Below, piece by piece: positions 32,021 to 43,845 of a stretch of DNA of 64,000 bases (position 1 is its first letter; the number at the start of each line of letters is the position of its first letter). This stretch comes from Prostheceraeus crozeri (Eukaryota; Platyhelminthes; Polycladida; Euryleptidae). The DNA is taken from NCBI GenBank assembly GCA_907163375.1, contig CAJQUW010002197.1:596501-660500 (forward strand), read 5' to 3'. A program made the translations under genes and the position numbers. Under the pieces are notes generated by a model. It made no database searches. It was not told the DNA's origin and was given only the letters and a program-made list of their open reading frames with translations.

Positions 32021-32825
32021 GTTAAATGCTTTCTTATGCATTATGGGATTCTCTCAAATACTTTCTAATCAACTACAAAGGGGTAGCTATATTCCACTGA
32101 TTATTGACCGTCATAATATAAGAGATTCTGTATTAGCTGTATCCAGTGAAGTGTTGCAAAAGTTTCATTGAGTGCATTAAGAGAATCTTAATCTTCGCGA
32201 AGAATGATTCATGTTAAGGCAACCGTAGTCCCTTCACCCCACGTGTTAGAGGATCTGATGTTCATCTCATGAAGAAGTCCGACCCACAGACATTCAGATA
32301 TCGTAATTCGGACTCTTTGTATCTGCGACATGAAGATTCTCTCTCCTTCAGACAATTTCTATCTCAATTTTCAATATCGTAGAACAATGCTCAGACAGAT
32401 CTTTGTTGCAATAATTAGATGGGTGTAAACTTTGCATTCAACCGTCGATATCATTATTTCCTACGCAGTTCTCTAAAGTTGAAGAAAAGGTTATTACGTG
32501 CTGCTTCATTGTTGCTAATATATTGCTCTCAGTTAAATTTATCATCATAAGACTTCCATGTTGAAAGTTAATTAAATGTGTGTAACTCTGCATTTTAGGA
32601 TGAATATGTGTACCTCCATTCGCTCCTCCTGTGCATACATTCAATTTTCTGGAATATATTCAATAACTTTTAAACTCGATTTGTTTCTTTCACTTTTGAT
32701 TGAAAGTGAGCAGGAATGCTCTGGTAATGTTAACATATGGTAATGGTACGAGGTGCACGGGACAGTTATAATAATATCATTGATGCGTAGTTAATACATT
32801 GATGTCCTCAGACTTTAAGCACACG

Positions 32826-33105
32826 ATTTCCTTGGCAGCTTCGCCCCACAGACGCTCGAAATATCCCAAAAATATATATAGAATGGCTGAAGAATACGAG
32901 GTACAGCACAACAGAGTGGTCTGTGTTTATTTAAACTAACTTTGCCAGGCGCTGATGATCACAAAGTGCCACTTCACCTGCACATATGCAGCTGTAATTA
33001 CAGAATCTAATTCTGTGGGTGTAATAGGTTTCTCACCGACCGAAATAATTTAGCCGCAAGCATTTCTTGGCAGCCGTAGACAGCGTGGCAAAGCAAGGAT
33101 AGAGA
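32826..33105 (+). repeat. dispersed repeat family C, two fragments
   Basis: 32826-32870 (GATTTCCTTGGCAGCTTCGC, CCCACAGACGCTCG) and 33058-33105 (TTTCTTGGCAGCCGTAGACA, GCGTGGCAAAGC) are partial copies of family C in the same orientation. The 190 bp between them is unrecognised. Confidence 0.5.
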
Positions 33106-34764
33106 GCCAGGATTTTCCATGCTTCTTATCTGTGAATGCCAAATCTAACATAGATTAGAAAAAGTATCAAAATCATAAGGTCCAAAAATTACCTTTGATC
33201 CCTGTAACTGGCTGTGACAGTCGAAATACTATAAGCCAGGAAATTTTGGCATCGCTAATTTTTTTGCAAATTGACGAAGAACTACACGTACATCGTGATC
33301 TCTTTCAAGCGCTCTATCTAAATTGCAACATCACGTTATCTCATGCGAAACATCCAACGAAACAGTCTCTTGATGTACTCACGAGTATAAGCAAACTTAT
33401 TATTTATTTTTAATAAGTTCTGGGGATGTCCGATAGTTCACACATCCTGTATCGCATTTAGAATTAGTAGTGGATTGGAAAATGGATGTTTAGAATTTAC
33501 CAGAAACCTCTCTCGTCATATTTTATTGTTGCCCTGTAGAGCTTTTTGCATACGATCCTACCGTTCCCATCATCGGTATCTTTTCATCGGAAAGCAGAGT
33601 ATGATTCAAGATGATGTATTCATCAATCTTTTCGACGTTCAGTTAGTATTCCTGAATTATGATAGCAGCAACACCATAACGTAATAACAACTAAATCAGT
33701 TGACAGTGACGGAGTAGCTTTCTCTTGATGAAATGAATAATTTTTCTAATACGAGCGTATGATCATTAATCAAATTGTTACATTCAGTCTGATTGTCACC
33801 ATTAGCGTCGATGGCAACAATAATGTTTCCGCAAGCATCATGGTTCATCCATAGAGTACTGGTCAGGGAAATCATGGAAAGGTCAGGGATAGTCCGGGAG
33901 GTAGTAGAAAGTTGCGCAGGGACCGAGGTCGCACATTAATTTTTCACAGACCATTGTACAGTGGCACATCTTGAGTACTACAAAACTGCCCGTCAGTCAA
34001 ATGTAAGGCAGAAAGACTACCCGTTGATCGAATAATATTTAAATCAAAAGGAAACTTGGACGGGCCTTCGGCGTCCTGGGCGTTCAAACGTTCGATGGTA
34101 ATACATGCAGACATCTTATCCGCAGAGGAAATTGCACATGGTTGTGAAGTGATTGCACGAGTATATATTTTCTATTCAAATTATATTGAAGGAATGCCTC
34201 TTCGACTCTAATCTCAAGTAAAGTCTTTTAACTCAGTATAAGTTCGTGTTTATAACCAATATTTCGCAATTTCTACATCGGAAATACATAAAGTTTTTCA
34301 ATCAAAGCTACATGTATGTAGGAAAGACAAACTATCAGGTCTATTAATTTCTGAGCAAATTTTGAATGTATTGTTCGTCGTGGATCAGAAGAGGTTCACA
34401 ACAACGATTAAGAAGGAGGAATAGTTATTCGTCGTCAAAAATTCATAAACAGAAACAGTTCACAGTTTTCAGCAGAACACATTTTGAAGTATAGGTGGTA
34501 CACATGATCTAGCATTGGGTTGTTTTCTTATCCATCCACTTAAGACCTATTTTATTAAATTAAGTACTATTTTATCACTCACCAATATAACGTGACATTG
34601 AGGTATTCGAATAAGACTTATGCTGATTAGGATTTTGCGGTGCACTAGGTAAGCGATGTATTATGCGAGAAAGCAAGCTCGTATATGATCGTCCTCCTTG
34701 TCTGCAAATTAGAATTTGGTCATCATTATGGTCAACTATTCAACAAAAAAATAATAACTAATAA

Positions 34765-34948
34765 TACTAGGAAGCACATTAGACACGGGCTTTTCTTCCA
34801 TGTGGCTGAATTGTTATCTATCCCACTCTCACTCTTTTTGTGCCGAGTGTACCTATTTTTGAAAGTCTTGGGTTTGACCCGATCAAGGCTTGAACCAATG
34901 TCTCCCAGACTCAGAGCGAACACTCTACCACAAGGCCACAGCGCCGGT
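34765..34948 (-). repeat. tRNA-derived SINE family A, copy 4
   Basis: Minus-strand head GGCCTTGTGGTAGAGTGTTC, then GGGAGACATTGGTTCAAGCC and TTGATCGGGTCAAACCCAAG. The body is shortened: the GCATTCTTGC block is missing relative to copies 2 and 3. Confidence 0.8.
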
Positions 34949-35485
34949 GAACAAAACTGAATGTCTACTTGCTCCGAACTTCTATAGCTTTCTGAAATTG
35001 CTATAATGCTTTTTCATGATGACATTACCTGGACCTCGATTTTATTGAAGTCGAGGTCGGGTGGAAGTAAAAGCTCTGAGGTCAATGTCGAGGTTGAAGA
35101 GGAAACTTTCATCGCAGGAACTATTAAGTAGGCTATACTTCAGATCATCTCGTGACTCTGTTTTCCGTGACAACTTGCTTCCTGTACCGATCATTTAGGA
35201 TAAGTGTCTTTCTGCTTAAATAGCCGCTTCGGCGTTGATCACTTACGAAATGATTTTAATGGCTTTAAATTGTCAGTGTTTATCGAAATAACTTCACTTA
35301 CATGTACTAATTGCCTTTGAAGATGGCTTTTGCACATCTCTGGAATTTGCCTCTGTCCTGCTTTACATCTACATGATTTTCTTGGTGAATTTCGTCACTG
35401 ATAATAATTGTATGCTATCAGAATTAATATCACCTACAATGCTTTCATTACAATGTCCGACTTGACAATATCATTTCTTTTACAG

Positions 35486-35596
35486 GGTTCCGCTTGCACA
35501 GCTTTGGTTGTGGCAGTATTTGCGAGGAAGCTGGAATTGACGCGAGCAGAGAAGCATGTCCACAACTTTATGATGGATACTCAGCTCACGAAACGG
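35486..35596 (+). CDS. SK channel, exon C: end of S6 and start of the cytosolic gate
   Basis: This exon has 37 codons and is phase 0 at both ends, between TTTTACAG and CGG|GTTAGT. The protein begins [18 protein letters not shown] and ends [10 protein letters not shown]. This is almost identical to the vertebrate [20 protein letters not shown]...[12 protein letters not shown] block, and the boundaries coincide with domain edges. It covers the S6 inner gate and the first part of the helix linking the gate to the calmodulin-binding domain. Small substitutions (G-S-A-C for G-A-G-C, F for V before A-R-K) are conservative. Confidence 0.95.
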
Positions 35597-36042
35597 GTTA
35601 GTATGACACGTCATTGAATTCAACAAATGCTTAAATACTTTTTAATTTTGCCACATAGTGTATGTGAAGAGTTTGAATTCAAAACGCAACAAGCTTCAAA
35701 TTTGAAACGTCGACGATAGTCCTGAAATAGTCCTCATGTGTTGACGGATGTTCTATTTAAATAGCTAAGTCGAAGACTATTCAGATTCTATACAAACGTT
35801 TCTGGCTTATTTGCCGTCATCAGTGTAGTATACCCTATTGTAGAGAATCAGTAAATCAGATGCCGATAAATCGTCATCCGACCTCCAGACATCTACAATT
35901 AATTAGATAATTCAAATCTTGTTCTCAGAGCTCGGGTTCAAAAATTTGAACTTCAAACACGAATGCAAATAGCTAGTTCGTGTTGCGTTCCATGCACAAA
36001 CCATTGGTAGGTGGATGTACATAGAAAGCCGGCAGTTGACAC

Positions 36043-36111
36043 AAAGGAAAAAAATTCAAGAGGTGAGAACAAAAAGTTTTTTTGTTCTCACCTCTTGAAT
36101 TTTTTTCCTTT
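36043..36111. repeat. perfect 33-bp palindrome with 3-bp loop
   Basis: 36043-36075 and 36079-36111 are exact reverse complements, separated by GTT. The arm contains AAATTCAAGAGGTGAGAACA between poly-A runs. A perfect cruciform-prone repeat of this size implies either a very recent origin or a selected or recurrent repair mechanism. Confidence 0.95.
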
Positions 36112-36874
36112 CGGGGTCTCGGCATGTACCGGTATAGATAGATTCTATACAGCATTGACTTAAATATTGCGTTTTGGATGCAAAAGCGATAAGTGACAAT
36201 ATGCTCATTTAAGAAGGCTCTAAAATCGATGTGATATAATCTCTTCCATTTCTAGGATTTACTCGAGATTCACTCACCTAATTGCCACGATTTCAAATGC
36301 AGAATGAACTTAGTTATGGACTGTGGTCAAATATTCACTTTGTTAATGTCTAATCATTGTCATGATTTGCGGTAACTAGAGCAAACCAAATGTGATAAAG
36401 TTTTATTCAAAATGTGATTTAAACACACTGCAAGCGTCCGTATCATTCCTAAATGATGTAATCGCAGCACACTAACAGTTGGCGCATTTTTCATGAAAAA
36501 ATGAAGGGTGGCGTTTATCACGTTTTGCAGAAAAACTGGTAGAGTTTGATCGTGCAGGCAAAAAGAAGATCAGACCATTTCAAATTACAAAGCAAATACA
36601 TCCCATATATGCCTATAAGCTATCTCTACACAGAAAAAAGTCGCGATTTTGTCAAAAAGACCGTTATGCCGCTTATACATGCAAACTCTTAATGTATAGG
36701 AATAATGATAACAATCAACACCGTATACTATTTAGAAAGAACAGAAAGCCATCCAACTGGTTTTAGAATAAGATGCTAACATGATTTGCTAAGAAGAGCT
36801 TTTCATTCCGCCAGGTATCCACAATCTGAGTAGAAAAAGCTAAGTAAAAAAAGCTACTGACTAAATACAGAATA

Positions 36875-37055
36875 CGCCGGAATTATCTTACTAAGTGCCG
36901 ACTTAGTTGAAAATAAGTTACTGAGATAGGTGCTTAACTTGGTAAGTAAAGTTGGCAGCATTTAACTTAATAAGTTGCCGAGTAGACGACAATTAACTTA
37001 ATCAGTACTTGACAAGTCGGATGACTTGGTCAGTACTTAATAAGTTAGCTCAATT
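36875..37055 (+). repeat. stretch of recurring AACTTAATAAGT-like words
   Basis: Words such as AACTTAATAAGTTGCC, TTAACTTAATCAGTACTTG, GTCAGTACTTAATAAGTTAG, TTACTGAGATAGGTGC and AACTTGGTAAGT recur. Several are self-complementary around TTAATAAG/CTTATTAA. It looks like an irregular decayed array or foldback. I cannot define a unit. Confidence 0.45.
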
Positions 37056-37404
37056 TTTTGTACTCGGGAGTAGATTAATTTAAAAAGCAGCTTCTTGATT
37101 GATGTTTGTTAAAATTCAGGTTGAGTTTTCTTTATGTACAAAGCTTCCATGGTATTCAGGTCATCAATATTAGTAGGCTTCGAAAGGATTTTAAAGCTAC
37201 TAGCATTGCAACTGCGTTGACAGCTCAACGTGTGTGGCTGATGCGGTTTCTTTGTCCTCCTTAGTCTTTAAGTTGGCACGGCGAATTGCTCTGCCTCTGT
37301 AGGGAGTACTGGGATAAGCATTGCAAGAATGGGCAGACCGTACTAGACTTTAGTGCTAAAGGAGTTCGATCTTTGTTGGAAAACTGATTTTTAATTTTGT
37401 TACT

Positions 37405-37690
37405 GGCGAACTATAAAGGGTGCGCACCTTTGTTAAATTTTTGGATAACTTCTTTATGCAGTAAATGAATTGTATACCAAAAAAGGGAATTTTTTGCAAT
37501 GTGTGCATATTGAGCTTCATCTAGCGTTTTAGGAGGGGAGAATATTTTGTCGAGGAAAATTTTGATAGTTTTATGAATAAAAGACAGTGGATAGGCGTTG
37601 CTTCTAAACATTGGAGAAGGTTTTCTCATTCTTTATGAAATGTCTGCTCCATGAAGAGGAAACTATATACCTTGTCATGGAGCAGGCATT
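37405..37690 (-). pseudogene. Penelope-like reverse transcriptase, C-terminal fragment
   Basis: The longest frame (37411-37629) contains M-F-R-S-N-A-Y-P-L-S-F-I-H-K-T-I-K-I-F-L, then D-K-I-F-S-P-P. This resembles the F-x-x-N-G-Y-P-x-x-F-I-x-x-x-I-x-x-F-L-D-K block near the end of the Penelope RT domain. Just upstream, in shifted frames (37630-37690), Y-x-V-S-S-S-W-S can be read. It matches the S-S-W-S-x-F-H-x-E segment that precedes this block in the family. No catalytic motifs are present. The match is from memory of the family pattern and is moderately secure. It lies 11.5 kb from the EN fragment at 25664. Confidence 0.6.
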
Positions 37691-38192
37691 CCATGAAGAT
37701 TTACAAAAAACCTTATGTGCTTTATATACGCGTATATGCGTTACATAGTGGATTCTCTTTTGTTTTACGTCCTCCATTTTCTACTGAACACGACAATATG
37801 TTGTCTGTTGACTTGACAGTCAGCAATTACACGATTTTCCTACTACACTCACGTAATGTTGAAATCAAGTTTACCATCTTGCGACGTTTGATGCTTTAAT
37901 TTATACCGGGTTAAGATAAATTTAGTTGGAAACGATTAATTATTAAATGCCGATATTGGAAAAAATCTTTATTTAGCATTATCTTAGGTTCATAGAGATC
38001 CTCGGTAATGTATGATTGATTCAATGTAAATCATTTTACAACATAGGCCTACCGGTCTGTTGCAAGGAATTGAACGAAATAATTGTTTTAAAGATAGAAT
38101 GTGACGGAATATTGATGCAATTTTAACTTTTTACAAAGAGATAGCTGACAAAATAGACTCACTGTCTAATAGAATGCCATTTCAACTTTTTT

Positions 38193-38323
38193 TACGTCAC
38201 TACTCCCCATGCTTGGGACTTGGACGGTGCTGACATAGTCAGACTTATGGAGCGTTGTTGTAGTAGTTTTAGTCCGGATGCCCTTCCTGCCGACTTCCAA
38301 TGACACCCACGGGGCTCGACCTT
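38193..38323 (-). repeat. SINE family B, copy 4 (head missing)
   Basis: GTCACTACTCCCCATGCTTG, GGACTTGGACGGTGCTGACA, AGTCCGGATGCCCTTCCTGC and CGACTTCCAATGACACC match the body of the family on the minus strand. Sequence similarity ends at CTCGACCTT, so the tRNA-like head is truncated. Confidence 0.75.
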
Positions 38324-39854
38324 GGCGGTGCACTAGAGGTTTTATGGTGATTGTAATGCAATTAAATCCAAAGTCGAATTGATTTGTTTCATAAAATAAT
38401 TGAAGTTGATTAATTGCTGTCATGAAAAATTGCAATTAATTGATTAGTTGGTCTATTTTGATTGCAATTGGTTTTTGATAACCCTGGTTGGTGCTGAACA
38501 GGGTTCAAAACCGATAAACAGAAGTTCAAAGTCGCGACAATTTAAAGGAGCTCAATGCGGCGAACCGTGAGAATCGGAAAGTGTTTGATGAAGTATACAG
38601 CGTTCAACTGTTACAAAACAATTAGCGAAACTGCAGCAGTACTAAATTAATGACAGTGTTGTAGGTTTCCCAAGGTAATTAGTCCAGTGCCCGTGTTACC
38701 ATTCTACAAACTTATCATAGTAATGTCATCTCTAATCATAAGAAATGAGAGAGAATGAGTATTTGAATATCAAGGTGTGGTGAACATCATTGAAGATAAC
38801 TTCCTGCAGATGGCTGGTGAAGATATAACGAACTCCTTACGACAATGGAATGTTTTAAAGATTCACCTTATGAATTCCGCGTGATTAGTCGCATCCCGTA
38901 TCTTTCTTAACCAATAGGAGGTGGACTATTTGACCCTGTAAAGGTTTAAAACAGTTCGATGTTATGATTAGAAACACTACAAATTAATACCACATGCCAT
39001 ACTAAGTACTTATCTGCTGCGAAATATCGAGAATGACTTTGATAAGCTGTAACTCTAAAAACTGACAGAAAATTGCTATCGCTTTTTCTCCGCATATTCA
39101 ATGTAACAACCTTCGAATCATTTAAAATCGATTTAGATCGCTTAAGATGTGGATTTCCTTGGACTAGCACGCTGATTGAAACTCTAAGTTTGATGGTTCA
39201 GAGATCAAGTGTGGCTCTGAGTGTTCTTGAAGGACTAAAGTACGAATCAGAACTGTATCAAACATTAACCGATGGGTTACTACTAAGATGCAGAAGACCC
39301 GGCAAGTTGTCAACTAATCTGTACACTGAAGTAAAAACATCTGCTTTTGATGAGTTTTATGTTGCTGTTTTTTCTTCTATTATAAAACTGCGTCCACTAA
39401 CCACGAGTAATGAAAATTTAAATCTTTCTGAAATATCTAACGTTTATATTGAAGCAAGATATTTCATGAATTTTTAGTCCATGTATTGAAAAGTATTGAA
39501 AATTCCGTAATTAAAAAGTGTATCAATTATTTACGTCTTCCAAGATGTGGGACCCAATGTGTGCTCATTATGCAATCTCATGCTAATTTGAGAAAGCTAT
39601 ACAGCAGTTTAAATCTCCAAGTTGTTGAAGTCTCAATATGACGATTCAGGAAATGTCCATTAGCCCCCATTTGTCTTTTATGGCATCAATGATTTTGAAA
39701 ATTTACATCAAAAATTTACCTTTGAAAAAGTTTGATGATGACATTATATAATTTGGCCAAATCTGTCCACTGCAGGCTTTCTATCTACCTACGTACAGAA
39801 GAGGACTCATACGTAAAAAGTTAATGTCATAAACTATTGAAATAAGTTTTATTT

Positions 39855-40063
39855 CAGAAATAAAAAGTCAATTTTCTCTCCATGGCCTCGTTTGTTTTCT
39901 TGGTGGCAGTACATCAAGGAATGACAAAATGATAAAAGGTTTGCATGATATCAACTAAAATTAAGCTACATATTGAATACCATTAACAGCCACCAAGTAC
40001 TGTGACCCAGAGAACAAGCGAAGCCATGGAGAGAAAATTGACTTCTTATTTGTGATCTTTATA
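39855..40063. mobile_element. MITE with ~60-bp TIRs
   Basis: 39855-39912 (AAATAAAAAGTCAATTTTCT, CTCCATGGCCTCGTTTGTT) matches the reverse complement of 40004-40063 (AAATAAGAAGTCAATTTTCT, CTCCATGGCTTCGCTTGTT). Total length is about 209 bp with a 90-bp non-coding loop. The superfamily is not determined. Confidence 0.8.
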
Positions 40064-41163
40064 AGATCGCACCAAAATCACAATGATGTACAAAAAGTTT
40101 TATTTCACGAAGAGGAATTGACGATATTGTTCGGTCCCTTCACGTGAATACGCGCAATAATTAAAGCAACAGAAAGGCCTTTTAATTCTCATTTTTCTGA
40201 TGCTCTCTGATTTTCTGAGACCAAATAAGTCCTTCAGGAAGCCTAAGTTGTTTTATCCACGTTGATATCATTTTCAAAAACACAGTTTTTCTTCAGAGAC
40301 TTTAAGAGACGTATTTAGACTCATTCGAAGCGCCTCGGATACGTCTGATTGTTATTGGGCATATTTTCGCATTCTATTCACATTTGTTTTAGCTTGAAAT
40401 TCGAATTCCACAGTTCTAGTTTTTTCCGGATATGCGTTATCTTCATTCGTTTCTCAATAATAAGCAGGCAAGCTTTTGCGCGATGAAATTTCAGGTGTTC
40501 AAACTTGTTTTCACAAGTTCAATATTTAACCAGAATTTCAGTATCAAACCTAATGAACTCATTCCTTACGAATTAATTTTCCCAACCTTTCTGGAGCAAC
40601 AGCAACAACATGCAGTACACGACAAACTGTTCATTCCTCCAGTTTTGATATGTATTCTCCTTAATCGTTCCCACTCGCATACATCTCTCTATCAAGTCTG
40701 ATATTTATTTTCTCGTGTGTCATTGCGCGTGACTACAATATTTGGGTGTGAATGCCACTTTCAGTGGCGACCTTGGACCACACGCACGATATCTATTCCT
40801 GTCGACGACACTCCGATTTCTAGAGGAATAACGAACGATATGATGCAATGTCACAGCCTTGTAGCTCAAGAGATGGTGATGAAATACCTTCACATGCTGC
40901 CACTTCAAAGGGAGATTAATTGATCGACTTACATTTATTCGTCTGTCTGGCATCACAAAAGCCTATTGATTCGTGTATCATATTGTTTTGGGAATAGCGA
41001 ATTTCTTGATGAAAATGTTATTGAGACGAAATATACCATTCAACATGTCTATCAACACAGAAATACTTTTTTCTAAATTATTATCTAGCAAAAAGACATG
41101 TTAAGCTCATAATGTGATAGTTTCCATGAATTTGGCAAAGAAAATAAATCTAGTGCGGCAAAT

Positions 41164-41205
41164 ATACAGTGCGCTTCATAGAAAATGGATCACCCTACTG
41201 CTTGT
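41164..41205 (+). repeat. solo Tc1-type terminal repeat
   Basis: TACAGTGCGCTTCATAGAAA (41165 on) is followed by ATGGATCACCCT. It is homologous to the termini of the Tc1 element at 16857-17991 (TACAGTCCGTTTCATAAAAA, then GTGGATCATCC). I found no opposing end nearby and no transposase. Confidence 0.65.
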
Positions 41206-43154
41206 ATAAACATAGCTTATTTTTTAAGTTAGATTTGGTAACGGTGAGAATGCATGTCATTGTGTAATGTGTGGAAGGTCGGCTTGCTCCACACGTATAT
41301 TTGTTCGACACGTTTTAAGTTATACTCGTATACTTTGCATTTCTTTGGATTAATTTCACTACATTTCAAATGGGTTTTATCGTTCCTCTTTCTGTCAATT
41401 ATGTAGGCATAATAAGTGATCACAGGTTCATCTATTGATGTTTTGTCTCTTGAAACTCCATTTTATCAAATTACGGGAGAAACTGATTACAAATTATGAC
41501 ATCAAAAGGATTTCATTCAAACTTTATAGCATGTCTATAAATTATGCAGAGATAGATTTCAAGGTTAGGGACTTATGTCATGCATGATCCATGCCATGGA
41601 CAAGTAATGTCCTGTTATCAGATAACCACATTTTCCGAACAAATGAGCGTATTAACGAAATGAACTATAGAATTCTACGCATGAATTGTCGATGAAATGA
41701 ACGCTTTTATTGATTGTCAAATAAATGAACGTGTCGAAGACAATTACTATGCAGTCGTTTTGCTCCACACCTTTTACAAGTGTTGTTTTTTGCATTTCTA
41801 ACTGTGCTACGAATCAATATAAAGATACAATGCTGACACATTAAGGCTTGCAGTTTCTGAAAGACTTTATTTTGTTTGGTCTCCTAACTCTACTAAGATT
41901 CAAGCTGAAAATGAGACAAAAACGCATGTCACACATGACTGTTCATGTGTTTTCGACGGGATTCTGAACAGGAGAGTTATGCAATAATTACTCAGTACAA
42001 GATGTTGCAAAATGAAGAATCTGATATCTGCTGCTTATCGTTTCATTTATTAATCTTATTTTTGCTCTCCTTTCTTGCACTTTTATCTCGTATCTACCTA
42101 ATTTGATTAGTCATCCGCATTTTCCCAAAAATCTTTGAATTTACCACACTCTGTTTTGTTATTAATCAGGTAGGTCTAATCAGTTAACTGCTCAATCAAA
42201 CTGCTGAAATCCCGAAAGACACCAAAATGATGTCCTCATGACGATTTGATCTCATGACTAAAGGATCGCAAGGCTGCGGCAGTGTGTCTCGAGAAAATTG
42301 ATCTATTTTCATGTAAATTTGAAAGTTCGACTTGTCATCTCAAACCCACAATTCAGTCCGCTCTCAAAGCTTCTTTCTGTCTCTTCTCTTAGATAGCCTG
42401 ATGTCCCCACGTCGAATCTGCTAATATCTTCAGTATTCTTGATTTATCGTTCCGTTCACGCGATGTAGCTATAATGATTACGATTAATGACGACTCAACG
42501 ATGCTCTTGATCAGTCGCGCGTAATTGATATAATTTGGCGCCACAAACAGGATTGGGATAAAATAGCTCCGAACATCTACGTACACACATATGATGTGAT
42601 GCTCGATCGATATAAAAGCTTGTTCTTAGCGACACAACCCGAGTCATCTCTAGGACATAATCAATCATCTTCAAAAATATATCTGTCATAGGATACGATA
42701 GGACAATCGCAACTGAAAAACGAGATTTTAATGCTAGGAAATGTGATTTTCAAGTTCGAGTCCCGATAACGCTTGTGACTGAGTAGCATTCACGTAATGA
42801 AGCATGAAGAATCTCATAAAATCTGTCAAATAAATGGAAAGAGATGGCGACATTGCCCCTGTTGTTATCACATGATTTAGCAAGTTATTGACATTTGTTG
42901 TCCATTGGCCAACTTCTTCATGTGTCATAGTGGATTCACACTGAAATGACAGAACTTGTGCTTCTATTTAATTTCTATGGAATGAATTATCTGCAGTCTA
43001 TTGCTGGCCCTCGCAGAAGTGTGGAATTTCGAGGCTTGTCTTCATGAATGCATGGATATCGGACTTTCCTATGAATTCCAACTGATCATAATTGCCAAGA
43101 CAACTGATTTGCGGTGATGACCTGATCTTGCCAATTGACACGACCGCATGCAAG

Positions 43155-43275
43155 TGGTCGTAGCTCAGTTGGCAGGGCACAAGTGTGGTTAACCTGGGCT
43201 GCAGGTTCGAGTCCTGCCCTCCGCACATCTTTTGCATGGCAATTTGATCGATAGTTTGATACATTTCATTCTATT
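43155..43275 (+). repeat. tRNA-like (Thr-GGT-like) sequence heading a SINE copy
   Basis: The first 72 bases fold as a near-cloverleaf. The acceptor stem has 5 of 7 pairs. The D arm is GCTC/GGGC with the A box TAGCTCAGTTGGCAGG. The anticodon stem CAAGT/ACCTG has 4 of 5 pairs with loop GTGGTTA (anticodon GGT). The T arm GCAGG-TTCGAGT-CCTGC is perfect. Mismatches, and a 3' segment (CATCTTTTGCATGGCAATTT) shared with 31960-32020, argue for a tRNA-derived SINE rather than a working tRNA gene, but a tRNA pseudogene is possible. Confidence 0.6.
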
Positions 43276-43694
43276 AATAACTAGCGTGGAGATAATATCG
43301 AACATCGAGCACATGTAATGTAAGTTAGATGATCAGTTATATTTACAGAGGTGTTAAGAGTTTTCTTGCGTGAGAACGACTGAAAGAAAGAACGATTTCT
43401 GAATTTTTTGAATTTTAGGTTCAGCTTTATTCCATGATCCTTATTGATAGAATTTCATTGGATCCTACTTTGTCATTGAACTTAATATTATTCAAGTTTT
43501 CATTTTACTTATCGTGCTTCTTTGGTATAAATGTTTCACTCATACCAGCAGAGATTAAGTTCAACTATTAACTTCATATTATAGCTGACAGTAGCAGAGC
43601 TGCTAGCATGTTACAGTGTTGACCTGTTGGCAAATAATGTGCGTTAGTAAACTTCTGAAAACGTATTTAATAACACGTATACCGGTGGGGCTAA

Positions 43695-43845
43695 AAACCT
43701 CATGTAATGCTCATTGCCAAAGAAAGGCATTGTATTGTGCTGATTGAGCATCCGTAAATGATTGACAGACGGAAAATAACTGCGCATTGGAGCATTTGAG
43801 CCACCGACCCGTAACATTCTAGGCCAACGCTAATCTGCATAATAC
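43695..43845 (-). repeat. tRNA-derived SINE family F, copy 2
   Basis: On the minus strand, GCGTTGGCCTAGAATGTTAC, GGGTCGGTGGCTCAAATGCT and CAATGCGCAGTTATTTTCCG match 23890-23955. The D-arm portion of the head is missing. Confidence 0.65.

Larger units (their letters stand above)
28212..35485 (+). other. SK intron (7.3 kb)
   Basis: The intron runs from GTAAGTTATT to TCATTTCTTTTACAG. It contains two SINE family A copies, a dead Tc1 element, two family C fragments and a 3' fragment shared with the tRNA-like insertion at 43155. 28905-28952 has two CACTCTCTTCGTTTA direct repeats. I see nothing else between 31080-31960 and 33110-34760. Confidence 0.85.

Noticed and set aside
39073..39477. 134-codon frame in an SK intron
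   Set aside because: Begins with a non-ATG codon, no recognisable family, no repeat structure around it; could be a decayed element but cannot be supported.
42998..43264. 88-codon minus-strand frame with G-G-Q-D-S-N-L-Q-P
   Set aside because: Typical spurious translation of a tRNA-like sequence (43155-43226).
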